64,000 nt of DNA. It comes from Alphaproteobacteria bacterium (GTDB taxonomy: Bacteria > Pseudomonadota > Alphaproteobacteria > Micavibrionales > Micavibrionaceae). A program made the translations under genes and the position numbers. A model generated the notes under the pieces. That model saw only the letters and a list, made by a program, of their open reading frames with translations. It was not told where the DNA came from and searched no databases. Positions 1 through 7,250 of this stretch are shown here, piece by piece. Where the stretch lies: assembly GCA_017302165.1 (NCBI GenBank), contig JAFLCW010000001.1, positions 434,001 through 498,000 on the forward strand, in the 5' to 3' direction. How positions within the stretch are numbered: the stretch's first letter is position 1; each line of letters starts with the position of its first letter.

Positions 1-1
1 T

Positions 2-322
2 GTGTTGATGAATATGCGTAGATATCACGTCTGGATGGCTTATCCGCGTTTGGGTACGCCCGAGCATGACGCATTTATGTCGGCGCGTGTTCTTCCCCCA
101 TATCACAACGTGAATGATTTTTCGCCTGATATGTTCCGCGCGCTCTCAAAGATAGGTATCGACGAGGCAGAAGTGGATGTTCGTCCGGGTACTTTTTTTG
201 CCTCGCTTTACGTGGGGGGATCAGATCAGGTTATACGGCCTGCCCTAGAAATATTAAAAGGCCAAGGTCAGGTGGCGTCTTTTGAAATAGATACCCCCCA
301 ACTACACTGTCGGCTTGGCTAA
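2..322 (+). CDS. Hypothetical protein, possibly 5'-truncated by the window edge
   Basis: Open frame of 106 codons that begins with GTG at the second base and ends in TAA. ATG codons follow at positions 8 and 14. The true start may lie in the window or upstream, and no ribosome-binding site can be judged. The product is soluble-looking, has no signal peptide or membrane segment, and contains a central stretch rich in aromatic and acidic residues. I recognise no family. Reading direction and codon use match the next gene, so it is probably a real orphan gene. Function unknown. Confidence 0.5.
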   Translation: MLMNMRRYHVWMAYPRLGTPEHDAFMSARVLPPYHNVNDFSPDMFRALSKIGIDEAEVDVRPGTFFASLYVGGSDQVIRPALEILKGQGQVASFEIDTPQLHCRLG

Positions 323-390
323 AATATGCGGACAAAGCCAGATCGTGTCTTTTCAGTTTTTGTTTTTTTAAGAGAGAATCCTTTATAGTC

Positions 391-1320
391 ATGACATCTT
401 CATATGAGGCCAAGATGGGTAAGCATAGAGCACTTCGTGATTTGATATCCGGACACGACGAAGAATATTTAAAAAAACAGATCGTCGATATAGATAAGGC
501 GTATCTTGAATCAGAACGTGTTTTGCGGGCAGACACGCCGCAAACGATCAATCAAATTATTGAACATGTCAGAGCGTGCAAAACAGAATTCGTGACACCG
601 GAACATCCCTGTCTGTCGCCTGTCCTACCCCCTGATTTTGCCTTTGATTTTGCCGTACCTATCGAAGTCACAGCGCCTCGAGAAAAGATTTATTTTTTAG
701 ATCGTGAGGGCAAACTCCGTGAGCTTCATGTTGAGGTGCGTCAGGAACAAAAAGAAGGCCTGATCATGCAAACCACCAAGGTAGGGAATGGTGCCAATTT
801 CCATGATTCCACCATGGACAGGATGGAACAAAAATCCAAACTCAAGGGCTTTGGGTTTAATGTCTATGCGATCGGCGATAAAAACGCACGCCACCAGATT
901 CTGCACGAAGTCATCTCTATGCCCAAGCCCGCTCTCCGGCTCGTGTCACAACGCACGCGTATTCTCTATCACCCAAAAGGCAACCCGAATGTCCGGATTG
1001 AACTGGCATTTGAACCGAATCATTTCGGTGAAACATTTACCGGCCACCAATGGAGGGTACCGAAAATAGATATCGAAATTAAAGTGGGGCCTCCGAAAAA
1101 AGAAAAGGCATTGCGTCATGCGATTCTGGCACGGGAGGAAGAACGGTTGATGTCAAATTTCCCGCTAACCCGTGTGATGGAATCCAGCGCGACCCCGGGA
1201 TTCGAAGCGATTGCCGAGAGCCTGAGCCGTGGGCAGGGCGTTGACGCCTTTGACCGCATGGGCACGGCCGAACAATGGTGGCTTCAGGATAGACGAGACA
1301 GATCTCTCATGTACGCTTAG
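391..1320 (+). CDS. Hypothetical protein, about 300 residues, family not recognised
   Basis: Soluble protein of 309 residues from the ATG at 391, or 301 from the ATG at 415. The later start has GAGG at 406-409 five bases before it. A TATAGT box at 384-389, with TTGTTT at 360-365, would place transcription initiation after 391, which favours 415. The N-terminal part is charged and helical. Around residues 195-240 there are alternating hydrophobic/charged strands containing DIEIKVGPP and IELAFEP, faintly like CYTH/VTC tunnel enzymes, but I cannot confirm this. It lies just upstream of tRNA-Trp, where many alphaproteobacteria carry a tuf gene. Function unknown. Confidence 0.6.
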   Translation: MTSSYEAKMGKHRALRDLISGHDEEYLKKQIVDIDKAYLESERVLRADTPQTINQIIEHVRACKTEFVTPEHPCLSPVLPPDFAFDFAVPIEVTAPREKIYFLDREGKLRELHVEVRQEQKEGLIMQTTKVGNGANFHDSTMDRMEQKSKLKGFGFNVYAIGDKNARHQILHEVISMPKPALRLVSQRTRILYHPKGNPNVRIELAFEPNHFGETFTGHQWRVPKIDIEIKVGPPKKEKALRHAILAREEERLMSNFPLTRVMESSATPGFEAIAESLSRGQGVDAFDRMGTAEQWWLQDRRDRSLMYA

Positions 1321-1375
1321 TTTTTTACTGGAAAATCCGGCTGGAATTGACTACAACACTCTTCATAGACCTGAT

Positions 1376-1451
1376 AGGGGTGTAGCTCAGCTGGTAGAGC
1401 GGCGGTCTCCAAAACCGCAGGTCGCAGGTTCGAACCCTGTCGCCCCTGCCA
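1376..1451 (+). tRNA. trnW: tRNA-Trp (CCA anticodon), CCA end encoded
   Basis: A full 76-nt cloverleaf can be folded. The acceptor arms AGGGGTG and CGCCCCT pair with one G-T wobble. The D arm contains AGCTC-AGCTGGTA-GAGC, the anticodon stem-loop is GCGGTCTCCAAAACCGC with anticodon CCA, and the T arm contains GGTTCGAACC. Discriminator G is followed by encoded CCA. In many bacteria this tRNA sits directly before secE; here about 4 kb of other genes separate them. The next gene is on the opposite strand, so the tRNA is probably transcribed alone or at the end of the upstream unit. Confidence 0.96.
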
Positions 1452-1470
1452 CTTTTTCAAAAACCAAATA

Positions 1471-1920
1471 CTATTTTCTTAATCCCGGCGACGAGACGGC
1501 ACCAGTGCGTGCGTTGATATCCAACTCAAGGGCATGTGGGGCTGGCGAGGTGCTTTCTTGTCTGGGTGTGGCAGTTTTGACGCCATCCACTTTTATAGCT
1601 TCACGTTGAAGGGCATCTGAGGGGAGTTCAGGAGCTTCGGCGATGACGTCACCGTTTTTAATAAATGAATCCTTATGTTCTTTTATAAAAGCAATGAGTT
1701 CATTGCGAAGGGAACCCAGAGGTTTTTCTGTTGCCGGCATATTCATAACCCGAATGAATTCCTCCTCTTTCACATAGTCAAATCCTTGTACAAAGGCCTT
1801 GCCCCCGGATTGCGCAAAGGTGGAGATCACATGCGTATCGCCAATCGGCACCGAGAGCCCGTCAATATGACGGTCAAAAACAACTTTGTTTGCTTGTCCG
1901 AGTTGGTTTGTTAATGACAT
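1471..1920 (-). CDS. Hypothetical protein
   Basis: 149 residues, reverse strand, with GAGAAAGG about six bases before the ATG and a promoter-like sequence further upstream. The N-terminal 90 residues look folded. The last 60 are rich in Pro, Ala, Ser and Thr and probably disordered. No signal peptide, membrane segment or known motif. It converges on tRNA-Trp and diverges from the SDR/photolyase genes. No family recognised. The supporting promoter and ribosome-binding site make it likely to be real. Confidence 0.6.
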   Translation of the reverse strand: MSLTNQLGQANKVVFDRHIDGLSVPIGDTHVISTFAQSGGKAFVQGFDYVKEEEFIRVMNMPATEKPLGSLRNELIAFIKEHKDSFIKNGDVIAEAPELPSDALQREAIKVDGVKTATPRQESTSPAPHALELDINARTGAVSSPGLRK

Positions 1921-1949
1921 GGGAAGCCTTTCTCAAAAACCTCAGACAG

Positions 1950-1978
1950 ATATTACATAAATAAAGTTAATATTTCAA
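1950..1978 (-). promoter_or_regulatory. Sigma-70-like promoter for the reverse-strand hypothetical gene
   Basis: On the reverse strand TTGAAA (1973-1978) and TAATAT (1950-1955) are separated by 17 bp, about 30 bases upstream of the start at 1920. Consensus matching only. Confidence 0.5.
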
Positions 1979-2039
1979 TAATATTATTACGTATGATGAA
2001 CCCTTGACGATGTATCTCAGGGGTCTATCTTTCCTTGGT

Positions 2040-2756
2040 ATGTCAAAACCTTACGTGATTATTGGGGCTCATGATGGAATCGGCGGGGCGATTGCTCGGC
2101 GGTTGGGGGATCAAGGGGCAGATTTAATCCTGACGGCGAGAAGCACCCAGACGTTGATGGGCCTTCAAGGGCGTCATGTCTCGCTGGATGTGACGAAACC
2201 TGAACAGATATCCGCTTTTTTAAGCCAGATTGACGCGCCTCAAGGGCTAGCCGGGTGTGTGTATGCCGTGGGGTCTATTCCGCTGAAACCGTTAAAAGCC
2301 ACCCAAGATGAAGATTTTTTATCGGCGTTTGAGGTCAATGTGCTGGGCGCGGTGCGGGTGCTCCGCGGCCTTGAAAAAATGTTGAAAGCAGGAAAGGGGT
2401 CGGTTGTTTTGTTTTCCTCGATTGCCGTTCAGCAAGGATTCACCAACCATAGCGTGATTAGTTCTGCCAAAGGCGGAATCGAAGGTCTGGCGCGAGCCTT
2501 GGCGGCGGAATGGTCACCTGATGTGCGGGTCAATGTGATTGCCCCGTCCTTGACAGACACGCCGCTCGCGATCCCGCTGACATCCTCTGCCCCGATGCGA
2601 GAGGCGATTGAAAAAATGCATCCCATTGCTCGTTTGGGTACTGCCGATGACATGGCTGGGATGGCGGCTTTTTTGCTGTCGTCAGACTCAGCGTGGATGA
2701 CGGGTCAGGTTCTGCACGTAGATGGTGGCAGAAGTTCTCTGCGCGTCAAAGGATAA
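2040..2756 (+). CDS. SDR-fold protein lacking the catalytic tyrosine, linked to photolyase
   Basis: Short-chain dehydrogenase/reductase fold, 238 residues. The N-terminal dinucleotide-binding loop GAHDGIG is at residues 9-15, the structural Asn is N100 (NVLGA), the serine strand is VVLFSS near 122-127, and the C-terminus has the usual GQVLHVDGG. The catalytic Tyr of YxxxK is replaced: the segment reads HSVISSAKGG, giving Ile140 where Tyr belongs, with Lys144 kept. It may therefore not be an ordinary oxidoreductase. Start chosen at ATG 2040, because translation from TTG 2004 would add a non-homologous leader and that TTG belongs to a possible -35 box. The photolyase gene follows after six bases, so the two are probably cotranscribed. 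Similar Tyr-less SDR proteins beside bacterial photolyases are recalled, not checked. Confidence 0.85.
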   Translation: MSKPYVIIGAHDGIGGAIARRLGDQGADLILTARSTQTLMGLQGRHVSLDVTKPEQISAFLSQIDAPQGLAGCVYAVGSIPLKPLKATQDEDFLSAFEVNVLGAVRVLRGLEKMLKAGKGSVVLFSSIAVQQGFTNHSVISSAKGGIEGLARALAAEWSPDVRVNVIAPSLTDTPLAIPLTSSAPMREAIEKMHPIARLGTADDMAGMAAFLLSSDSAWMTGQVLHVDGGRSSLRVKG

Positions 2757-2762
2757 CCCCCT

Positions 2763-4307
2763 ATGGCGGGTGTCTTACGTCTTATTCTGGGGGATCAATT
2801 ATCTCATGATATATCGTCGCTTGAGGGGATCAACCCGAACGAAGACGTCATTTTGATGTGCGAGGTCTGGGATGAGGCCACGTATGTGAAACACCATAAA
2901 AAGAAAATTGCCTTTTTATTCTCAGCCATGCGTCATTTTGCCGCCGAGTTGGCGGCACGCGGATATAATGTCCGGTATATAAAACTGGATGATCCTCAGA
3001 ACACGCATGCGTTTAAAACCGAACTTGCCAGAGCTTGTGCCCATCATCACATATCCCGCGTAACGGTCACCTATCCGGGTGAATACCGGGTGTGGCAGGA
3101 CATGACAACATGGGCACAGGATTTAAATCTCAACATCGATATACGTGATGACACACGATTTTTGTGCCGTATAGATGAGTTTGCCGCTTGGGCGAAAGAT
3201 CGAAAATCGCTCCGCATGGAATTTTTTTACCGCGAGATGCGCCGAAAATATAATATTTTATTGACCCCTCAAGGTGACCCCGAAGGGGGAGAGTGGAATT
3301 ATGATTCAGAAAACCGAAAATTTCCGGCCTTAAAAGAACCGATTCCCGCCCCAGATTCATTTGTACCGGATATGATGACCCGTGAGGTACTGGATCTGGT
3401 CGCCCAAAAATTTTCGGATCATTTTGGTGATCTGGAACCATTTTATTTTGCCGTGACACGAGATCAGGCCTTACAGGTGCTGGATCATTTCATCACCCGA
3501 AGATTAAAGAATTTTGGGGATTTTCAAGATGCGATGCTGACGGGCGAGCCTTGGATGTATCACAGCCACATCAGTTTTTATTTGAATTGTGGCCTGTTGT
3601 CCCCTTTGGAGGTTATTCAAAAAGCGGAGCAAGCATACCGGCAGGGTGCCGTACCCTTGAATGCGGCTGAAGGATTTATCCGGCAGGTTCTGGGCTGGCG
3701 CGAATATATACGCGGAATTTATTGGTTATATATGCCCGAATACAAAACCGAAAATTATCTCGAGGCAACTCGCAAGATTCCGTCTTTTTTCTGGACGGGG
3801 GATACGAAGATGAACTGCCTGAAGCAATGCATCACCGAAACGAAACAGAATGCCTATGCGCACCATATTCAACGTTTGATGGTGCTGGGTAATTTTTTAT
3901 TGTTGGCCGGGGTTCACCCGGATGAGGTGAATGAATGGTATTTGATTGTTTACGCGGATGCGTATGAATGGGTGGAATTACCCAATGTTTCGGGCATGAT
4001 TTTATTTGCCGATGGTGGCAAGCTCGCGAGCAAGCCCTATGCCGCCGGCGGCGCCTATATCAATAAAATGTCAGATTATTGTCGGGGCTGTCAGTATCAT
4101 GTGGATGAGAAAACAGGAGCCAAAGCCTGCCCGTTCAATTATCTGTACTGGGATTTTTTTATTCGGCACCGAGAGAAACTGTCGAATAATCCGCGCGTGG
4201 GGATGTCCTACCGAACGTTGGATAAGATGGGGGCGGAGAAAGTACATGATATCCGCGAGAGTGCCCGAACGTTTCTAGAGAGCTTGAATGTAGATGCCTG
4301 GCCATAA
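2763..4307 (+). CDS. Iron-sulfur (6-4) photolyase/cryptochrome (FeS-BCP, PhrB type)
   Basis: 514 residues, matching the deoxyribodipyrimidine photolyase-related family, whose characterised members repair (6-4) photoproducts using FAD, a lumazine antenna and a [4Fe-4S] cluster. The N-terminus (LRLILGDQLSHD) is the typical antenna-domain start. The C-terminal FAD domain contains GWREYIRG and WVELPNVSGM. Cysteines at 352 (or 356), 440, 443 and 456 have the spacing of the four cluster ligands in Agrobacterium PhrB (350, 438, 441, 454). AAAGGAT lies eight bases before the start. The SDR gene precedes it, and a DUF2256 gene overlaps its last 14 bases. Role in light-driven DNA repair is inferred from the family; a signalling role is possible. 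Confidence 0.93.
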   Translation: MAGVLRLILGDQLSHDISSLEGINPNEDVILMCEVWDEATYVKHHKKKIAFLFSAMRHFAAELAARGYNVRYIKLDDPQNTHAFKTELARACAHHHISRVTVTYPGEYRVWQDMTTWAQDLNLNIDIRDDTRFLCRIDEFAAWAKDRKSLRMEFFYREMRRKYNILLTPQGDPEGGEWNYDSENRKFPALKEPIPAPDSFVPDMMTREVLDLVAQKFSDHFGDLEPFYFAVTRDQALQVLDHFITRRLKNFGDFQDAMLTGEPWMYHSHISFYLNCGLLSPLEVIQKAEQAYRQGAVPLNAAEGFIRQVLGWREYIRGIYWLYMPEYKTENYLEATRKIPSFFWTGDTKMNCLKQCITETKQNAYAHHIQRLMVLGNFLLLAGVHPDEVNEWYLIVYADAYEWVELPNVSGMILFADGGKLASKPYAAGGAYINKMSDYCRGCQYHVDEKTGAKACPFNYLYWDFFIRHREKLSNNPRVGMSYRTLDKMGAEKVHDIRESARTFLESLNVDAWP

Positions 4308-4440
4308 AAAACCCCATCTGCCTCAGAAAATATGTGTCACCTGTGCCAAGCCGTTTGCGTGGCGAAAAAAATGGGAAAAAGTCTGGGCAGAGGTCAAATA
4401 TTGTTCAGAGCGATGCCGGCGTGGTAAGACATCCTCATGA
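4294..4440 (+). CDS. DUF2256 small Cys-rich protein
   Basis: A 48-residue gene overlapping both neighbours: it starts 14 bases before the photolyase stop and ends in ATGA with pdxA. Four cysteines (C14, C17, C37, C41) form CxxC and CxxxC pairs around WRKKWEKVW and YCSERCRR, the hallmark of DUF2256, which is probably a zinc or other metal ribbon. Members are often found beside bacterial iron-sulfur photolyases. The tight overlaps imply translational coupling with the photolyase. Function unknown; an accessory role for photolyase or in nucleic-acid binding is a guess. Confidence 0.9.
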   Translation: MPGHKKPHLPQKICVTCAKPFAWRKKWEKVWAEVKYCSERCRRGKTSS

Positions 4441-5417
4441 GACCGATGATTGTCACAATGGGGGAGCCGGCCGGGATTGGTGGGGAGATAACACTTAAGG
4501 CCTGGCAGACACTTCGGACGCGGCAGGATCGTGTGTTTTGCGTGATCGCAGATACCGCATGGCTCCGCACGATGAATACAGATGTGCCGGTTCGTGCCAT
4601 AGAACACCCGGCAGAGGCTCAAGAGATTTTTCCTCAGGCACTTCCGGTGATTAATTTGACCCTGACGGAACAGGTTGTGCCGGGCGTACCAAACCCGGCA
4701 CATGCCAAGACCGTCTGCGAGAGCATTGAACGTGCAGTGGCCTACGTGCAGAAAAAAGATGCCTGCGCCGTAGTGACAAACCCGATTCACAAAACGCTTT
4801 TGGGACAGGCGGGACAGCATTTCCCAGGCCATACCGAATATCTGGCGCATTTATGTGGGGGCAGACATGCCCCGATCATGATGCTGGCGGGCGGGGGCTT
4901 ACGCGTGGTGCCGCTGACTATTCACATCCCGCTGAAGAATGTGGCCGGGCAGGTGACGCGAGATATGATCGTGACTAAGACCCGCCTGACGGCGCATGCC
5001 ATGAAGGTGCAGATGGGTATTGAATATCCGAGGTTAGCGATGGCGGGATTAAACCCCCATGCCGGCGAAAACGGAATGATCGGCACCGAGGAGCAGGAGA
5101 TCATCATCCCCGCCATCCGGCAATTACAAGAACAGGGGCTGAACGTGACAGGTCCCCATTCTGCCGACACGATGTTTCATGCCGAGGCACGCGCAAGTTA
5201 TGACGTGGCTGTTTGCCTGTATCATGATCAGGCACTCATTCCCCTGAAGACGCTGGATTTTTATGGGGGGGTGAATATGACGCTGGGTTTGCCGATCATC
5301 CGAACCTCCCCGGATCACGGGACGGCGTTCGATATTGCAGGAACAGGCCAGGCAAGGTCTGAGAGTTTGATCGCCGCCCTTCATCAGGCCGCTCAGATGG
5401 CACTCAGGCAGGCTTAA
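4437..5417 (+). CDS. pdxA: 4-hydroxythreonine-4-phosphate dehydrogenase
   Basis: Oxidises 4-phospho-hydroxy-L-threonine in the DXP-dependent pyridoxal 5'-phosphate pathway; cytosolic, NAD- and metal-dependent. 326 residues, the normal length. Visible family motifs are MGEPAGIGGEI at the N-terminus, FPGHTEYLA, GLNPHAGENG, LYHDQALIPLKT and the C-terminal RTSPDHGTAFDIAGTG. Metal-binding histidines lie in these blocks. Translation start overlaps the DUF2256 stop (ATGA). In many proteobacteria pdxA sits with surA and ksgA; here it ends a DNA-repair-related cluster, which is unusual. No clear terminator follows it before secE. Confidence 0.97.
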   Translation: MRPMIVTMGEPAGIGGEITLKAWQTLRTRQDRVFCVIADTAWLRTMNTDVPVRAIEHPAEAQEIFPQALPVINLTLTEQVVPGVPNPAHAKTVCESIERAVAYVQKKDACAVVTNPIHKTLLGQAGQHFPGHTEYLAHLCGGRHAPIMMLAGGGLRVVPLTIHIPLKNVAGQVTRDMIVTKTRLTAHAMKVQMGIEYPRLAMAGLNPHAGENGMIGTEEQEIIIPAIRQLQEQGLNVTGPHSADTMFHAEARASYDVAVCLYHDQALIPLKTLDFYGGVNMTLGLPIIRTSPDHGTAFDIAGTGQARSESLIAALHQAAQMALRQA

Positions 5418-5548
5418 AAATATCCCTTCTCAAAGCGTTTTTTTTGCCGTATATAACGGGGTATTCCCTTCATATTTATCGTTCTTTTGCCCCCACCGGG
5501 GTTACGAACGGCTGAAGCGAAAAGAAAAAATATAAGGATATCAAAGAC

Positions 5549-5749
5549 ATGAGCGCAAAGACCAGCCCGATCGAATTTTTCCGCCAAGTGCGCGCCGAAA
5601 TGCAGAAAGTGACATGGGCAACCCGCAAGGAAACCACCGTCAGTGTGATTGCTGTGTTTGTGATGGTGACGCTGGCGTCATTGTTTTTGTTTGTGTCGGA
5701 TCAGATCATCGCCTTTGTGGTGAAGATGATTTTGAATATCGGCGGCTAG
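5549..5749 (+). CDS. secE: Preprotein translocase subunit SecE
   Basis: 66 residues, the single-span form typical of alphaproteobacteria. The amphipathic segment FFRQVRAEMQKVTWATRKET precedes one membrane helix (about residues 31-54). It clamps SecY in the SecYEG channel; secY lies 28 kb downstream. A TATAAC box at 5452-5457 followed by CGGGG could be the -10 of its promoter, but no good -35 is seen. nusG follows after 33 bases, the universal order. Confidence 0.96.
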   Translation: MSAKTSPIEFFRQVRAEMQKVTWATRKETTVSVIAVFVMVTLASLFLFVSDQIIAFVVKMILNIGG

Positions 5750-5782
5750 ATAATTTTTATTAAGATAGAAAAGGATTTCATT

Positions 5783-6313
5783 ATGGCACATCGTTGGTAC
5801 GTTCTTCATGTTTACTCCGGTTTTGAAAACAAGGTGGCGGAAACCATCCGGGATAAGGCCGCCAAAAAAGGCCTCTCGGAACGGGTTCAGGACATTATGG
5901 TACCGACCGAAGAAGTGGTTGAAATGAAGCGTGGCCAGAAGGTGAATGCCGAACGTAAATTCTTCCCGGGTTATGTGCTGGCCAAACTGGATATGTCGGA
6001 TGATGTCTGGCACATGATTAAGGACACACCGAAAGTGACTGGGTTTTTAGGTGCCGCGAACAAACCGGCGCCGATCACGGAAAAAGAAGCCGAGCGTCTG
6101 ATCAAGCAAATCCAAGAAGGGGTCGAAAGCCCCCGCCGCGCGATTCAGTTCGATATCGGCGAAGAAGTCAAAGTGGCGGATGGCCCCTTTGCCTCTTTTA
6201 CCGGCGTGGTCGAGGAAGTGGACGAAGAAAAAGGCCGCCTCAAAGTCTCCGTTTCCATCTTTGGCCGGGCAACCCCGGTGGAACTGGAATATGGTCAGGT
6301 CGAAAAAGCGTAA
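5783..6313 (+). CDS. nusG: Transcription elongation/termination factor NusG
   Basis: 176 residues: N-terminal NGN domain (starts RWYVLHVYSGFENKVAE, RNA-polymerase clamp binding, FFPGYVLAKLDM core) and C-terminal KOW domain (GEEVKVADGPFASFTGVVEEV) that contacts Rho or ribosomal protein S10 (rpsJ, also in this window). AAAGGA precedes the ATG. The usual downstream neighbour rplK is displaced by two orphan genes with their own promoter. Confidence 0.98.
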   Translation: MAHRWYVLHVYSGFENKVAETIRDKAAKKGLSERVQDIMVPTEEVVEMKRGQKVNAERKFFPGYVLAKLDMSDDVWHMIKDTPKVTGFLGAANKPAPITEKEAERLIKQIQEGVESPRRAIQFDIGEEVKVADGPFASFTGVVEEVDEEKGRLKVSVSIFGRATPVELEYGQVEKA

Positions 6314-6335
6314 GGTACGTTTTTTAATAAAATAT

Positions 6336-6364
6336 TTGACAGATATGAAAATTCCTCCTATTTT
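6336..6364 (+). promoter_or_regulatory. Sigma-70-like promoter for the two orphan genes behind nusG
   Basis: TTGACA (6336-6341), 17-bp spacer, TATTTT (6359-6364). Its -10 box lies inside the left arm of the palindrome at 6351-6385, so a transcript starting here, about 6371, would contain only the right arm. Confidence 0.55.
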
Positions 6365-6385
6365 TCGTAAAAAAATAAGAGGAAT
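6351..6385 (+). promoter_or_regulatory. 35-bp palindrome covering -10 box and ribosome-binding site
   Basis: Arms ATTCCTCCTATTTTT (6351-6365) and AAAAATAAGAGGAAT (6371-6385) are complementary at 14 of 15 positions (one C/A mismatch) around the loop CGTAA. The right arm contains the Shine-Dalgarno sequence AAGAGGA of the gene starting at 6388. In a read-through transcript from nusG the ribosome-binding site would be buried; in a transcript from the local promoter the left arm is missing. It could alternatively be a protein-binding operator. Too AT-rich for a classic terminator. Confidence 0.6.
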
Positions 6386-6387
6386 GT

Positions 6388-6600
6388 ATGACAGTAACTT
6401 CAAGCCATAAGACCGTAGAATCAGGTATTGAAACACCTGTAAAACCCGCGCAAGATTTGAAAGACGCCGCTACCCCATTGACGGCTCAGGACGTCAGTAT
6501 GGAAGATGCCGCAAACATGGGTCTTATCTCCTCGCCTGTTCAAGATCTTCCCAAGGGAACATCAACTCGTGCGCCTGTGCCAGATTTTTACGGGGAGTAA
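6388..6600 (+). CDS. Small hypothetical protein
   Basis: 70 residues, acidic and low in aromatic residues apart from the C-terminal PDFYGE. Probably largely disordered, with no signal peptide or membrane segment. AAGAGGA two to eight bases before the ATG is a good ribosome-binding site but is sequestered in the palindrome described at 6351-6385. The next orphan gene follows after six bases and is likely cotranscribed. No family recognised. The pair interrupts the usual nusG-rplK junction. Confidence 0.6.
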   Translation: MTVTSSHKTVESGIETPVKPAQDLKDAATPLTAQDVSMEDAANMGLISSPVQDLPKGTSTRAPVPDFYGE

Positions 6601-6606
6601 CCAGAG

Positions 6607-7098
6607 ATGGTCTCACTTGATCGGGAACGCAAACTATTTATCTCTTTGGCGAAGGCCAATAACGGCAGTTTAGTGTCGACATTCTTGAATGCTGGGCAAA
6701 AGTGTGATCTGGCTTTTTCCCATGTGGGTCTTCAAAAAGATTGTACCCAACTTTATGGTGTTTTTACTTTAAACAGTAATCCAAACGCGGCTGTGTATCT
6801 GATGCCGGGGGATATGGCCTCTATCGCCGGTCAGGTGGATCGGAATTTAACAAGCTCTACCTATTCCCCTGAAGAAAAACGCAGGCTTGAACATCTGTCA
6901 CGGGAAATGAAGCGGGGTATCGCCAACGCTGAATCCTATCAAACATGGGTGGCAGAAAAAACACCTGAAGGACGCGATGCCGCCTTAGCCGCCCAAACAT
7001 TAAGACAATTGCCATCGGGGATACCCACGACCCCTATTGTGGGGGGTCATGCGGCACGCAGTGAACATGGGGATATGCGGCTGGGTTTGGATGGCTAG
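6607..7098 (+). CDS. Hypothetical protein
   Basis: 163 residues, soluble. Residues about 1-75 contain alternating strands (LVSTFLNAGQKCDLAFSHVG, LYGVFTL) and could be a small alpha/beta domain. Residues 80-130 are charged and helical, and the tail is Gly/Pro-rich. A weak GGGGAG about seven to twelve bases upstream may serve as ribosome-binding site. Forms a two-gene unit with the preceding 70-residue gene. No recognised family or motif; function unknown. Confidence 0.6.
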   Translation: MVSLDRERKLFISLAKANNGSLVSTFLNAGQKCDLAFSHVGLQKDCTQLYGVFTLNSNPNAAVYLMPGDMASIAGQVDRNLTSSTYSPEEKRRLEHLSREMKRGIANAESYQTWVAEKTPEGRDAALAAQTLRQLPSGIPTTPIVGGHAARSEHGDMRLGLDG

Positions 7099-7119
7099 AC
7101 AGCCGTGTCATAGTTTTTC

Positions 7120-7148
7120 TTGCCTTTTGAACACTTCCCCCCTATAAC
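7120..7148 (+). promoter_or_regulatory. Promoter of rplKA
   Basis: TTGCCT (7120-7125), 17-bp spacer, TATAAC (7143-7148), followed by CCCGGC, a GC-rich discriminator of the kind associated with stringent control. About 100 bases of leader precede rplK. The leader holds GTGGGAGG and CCGCACCACGGG, which can pair partly and may include the L1 control site; that assignment is inferred. Confidence 0.65.
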
Positions 7149-7250
7149 CCCGGCTTGTAAGTCTGTGGGAGGTTCTCAAAACGCCCTAAAGTCCATGTTT
7201 TGAGCCGCACCACGGGCCACGTTTAACGCCAAAAGTTAACGGAGGTTATG

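Noticed and set aside
391..1320. Calling this a CYTH or VTC polyphosphate enzyme
   Set aside because: Only scattered EIK-like strands resemble the family; the N-terminal ExExK motif is not found.
1229..1609. 126-codon forward open frame across tRNA-Trp
   Set aside because: It runs through the tRNA and over the reverse-strand gene; no ribosome-binding site and no protein-like pattern.
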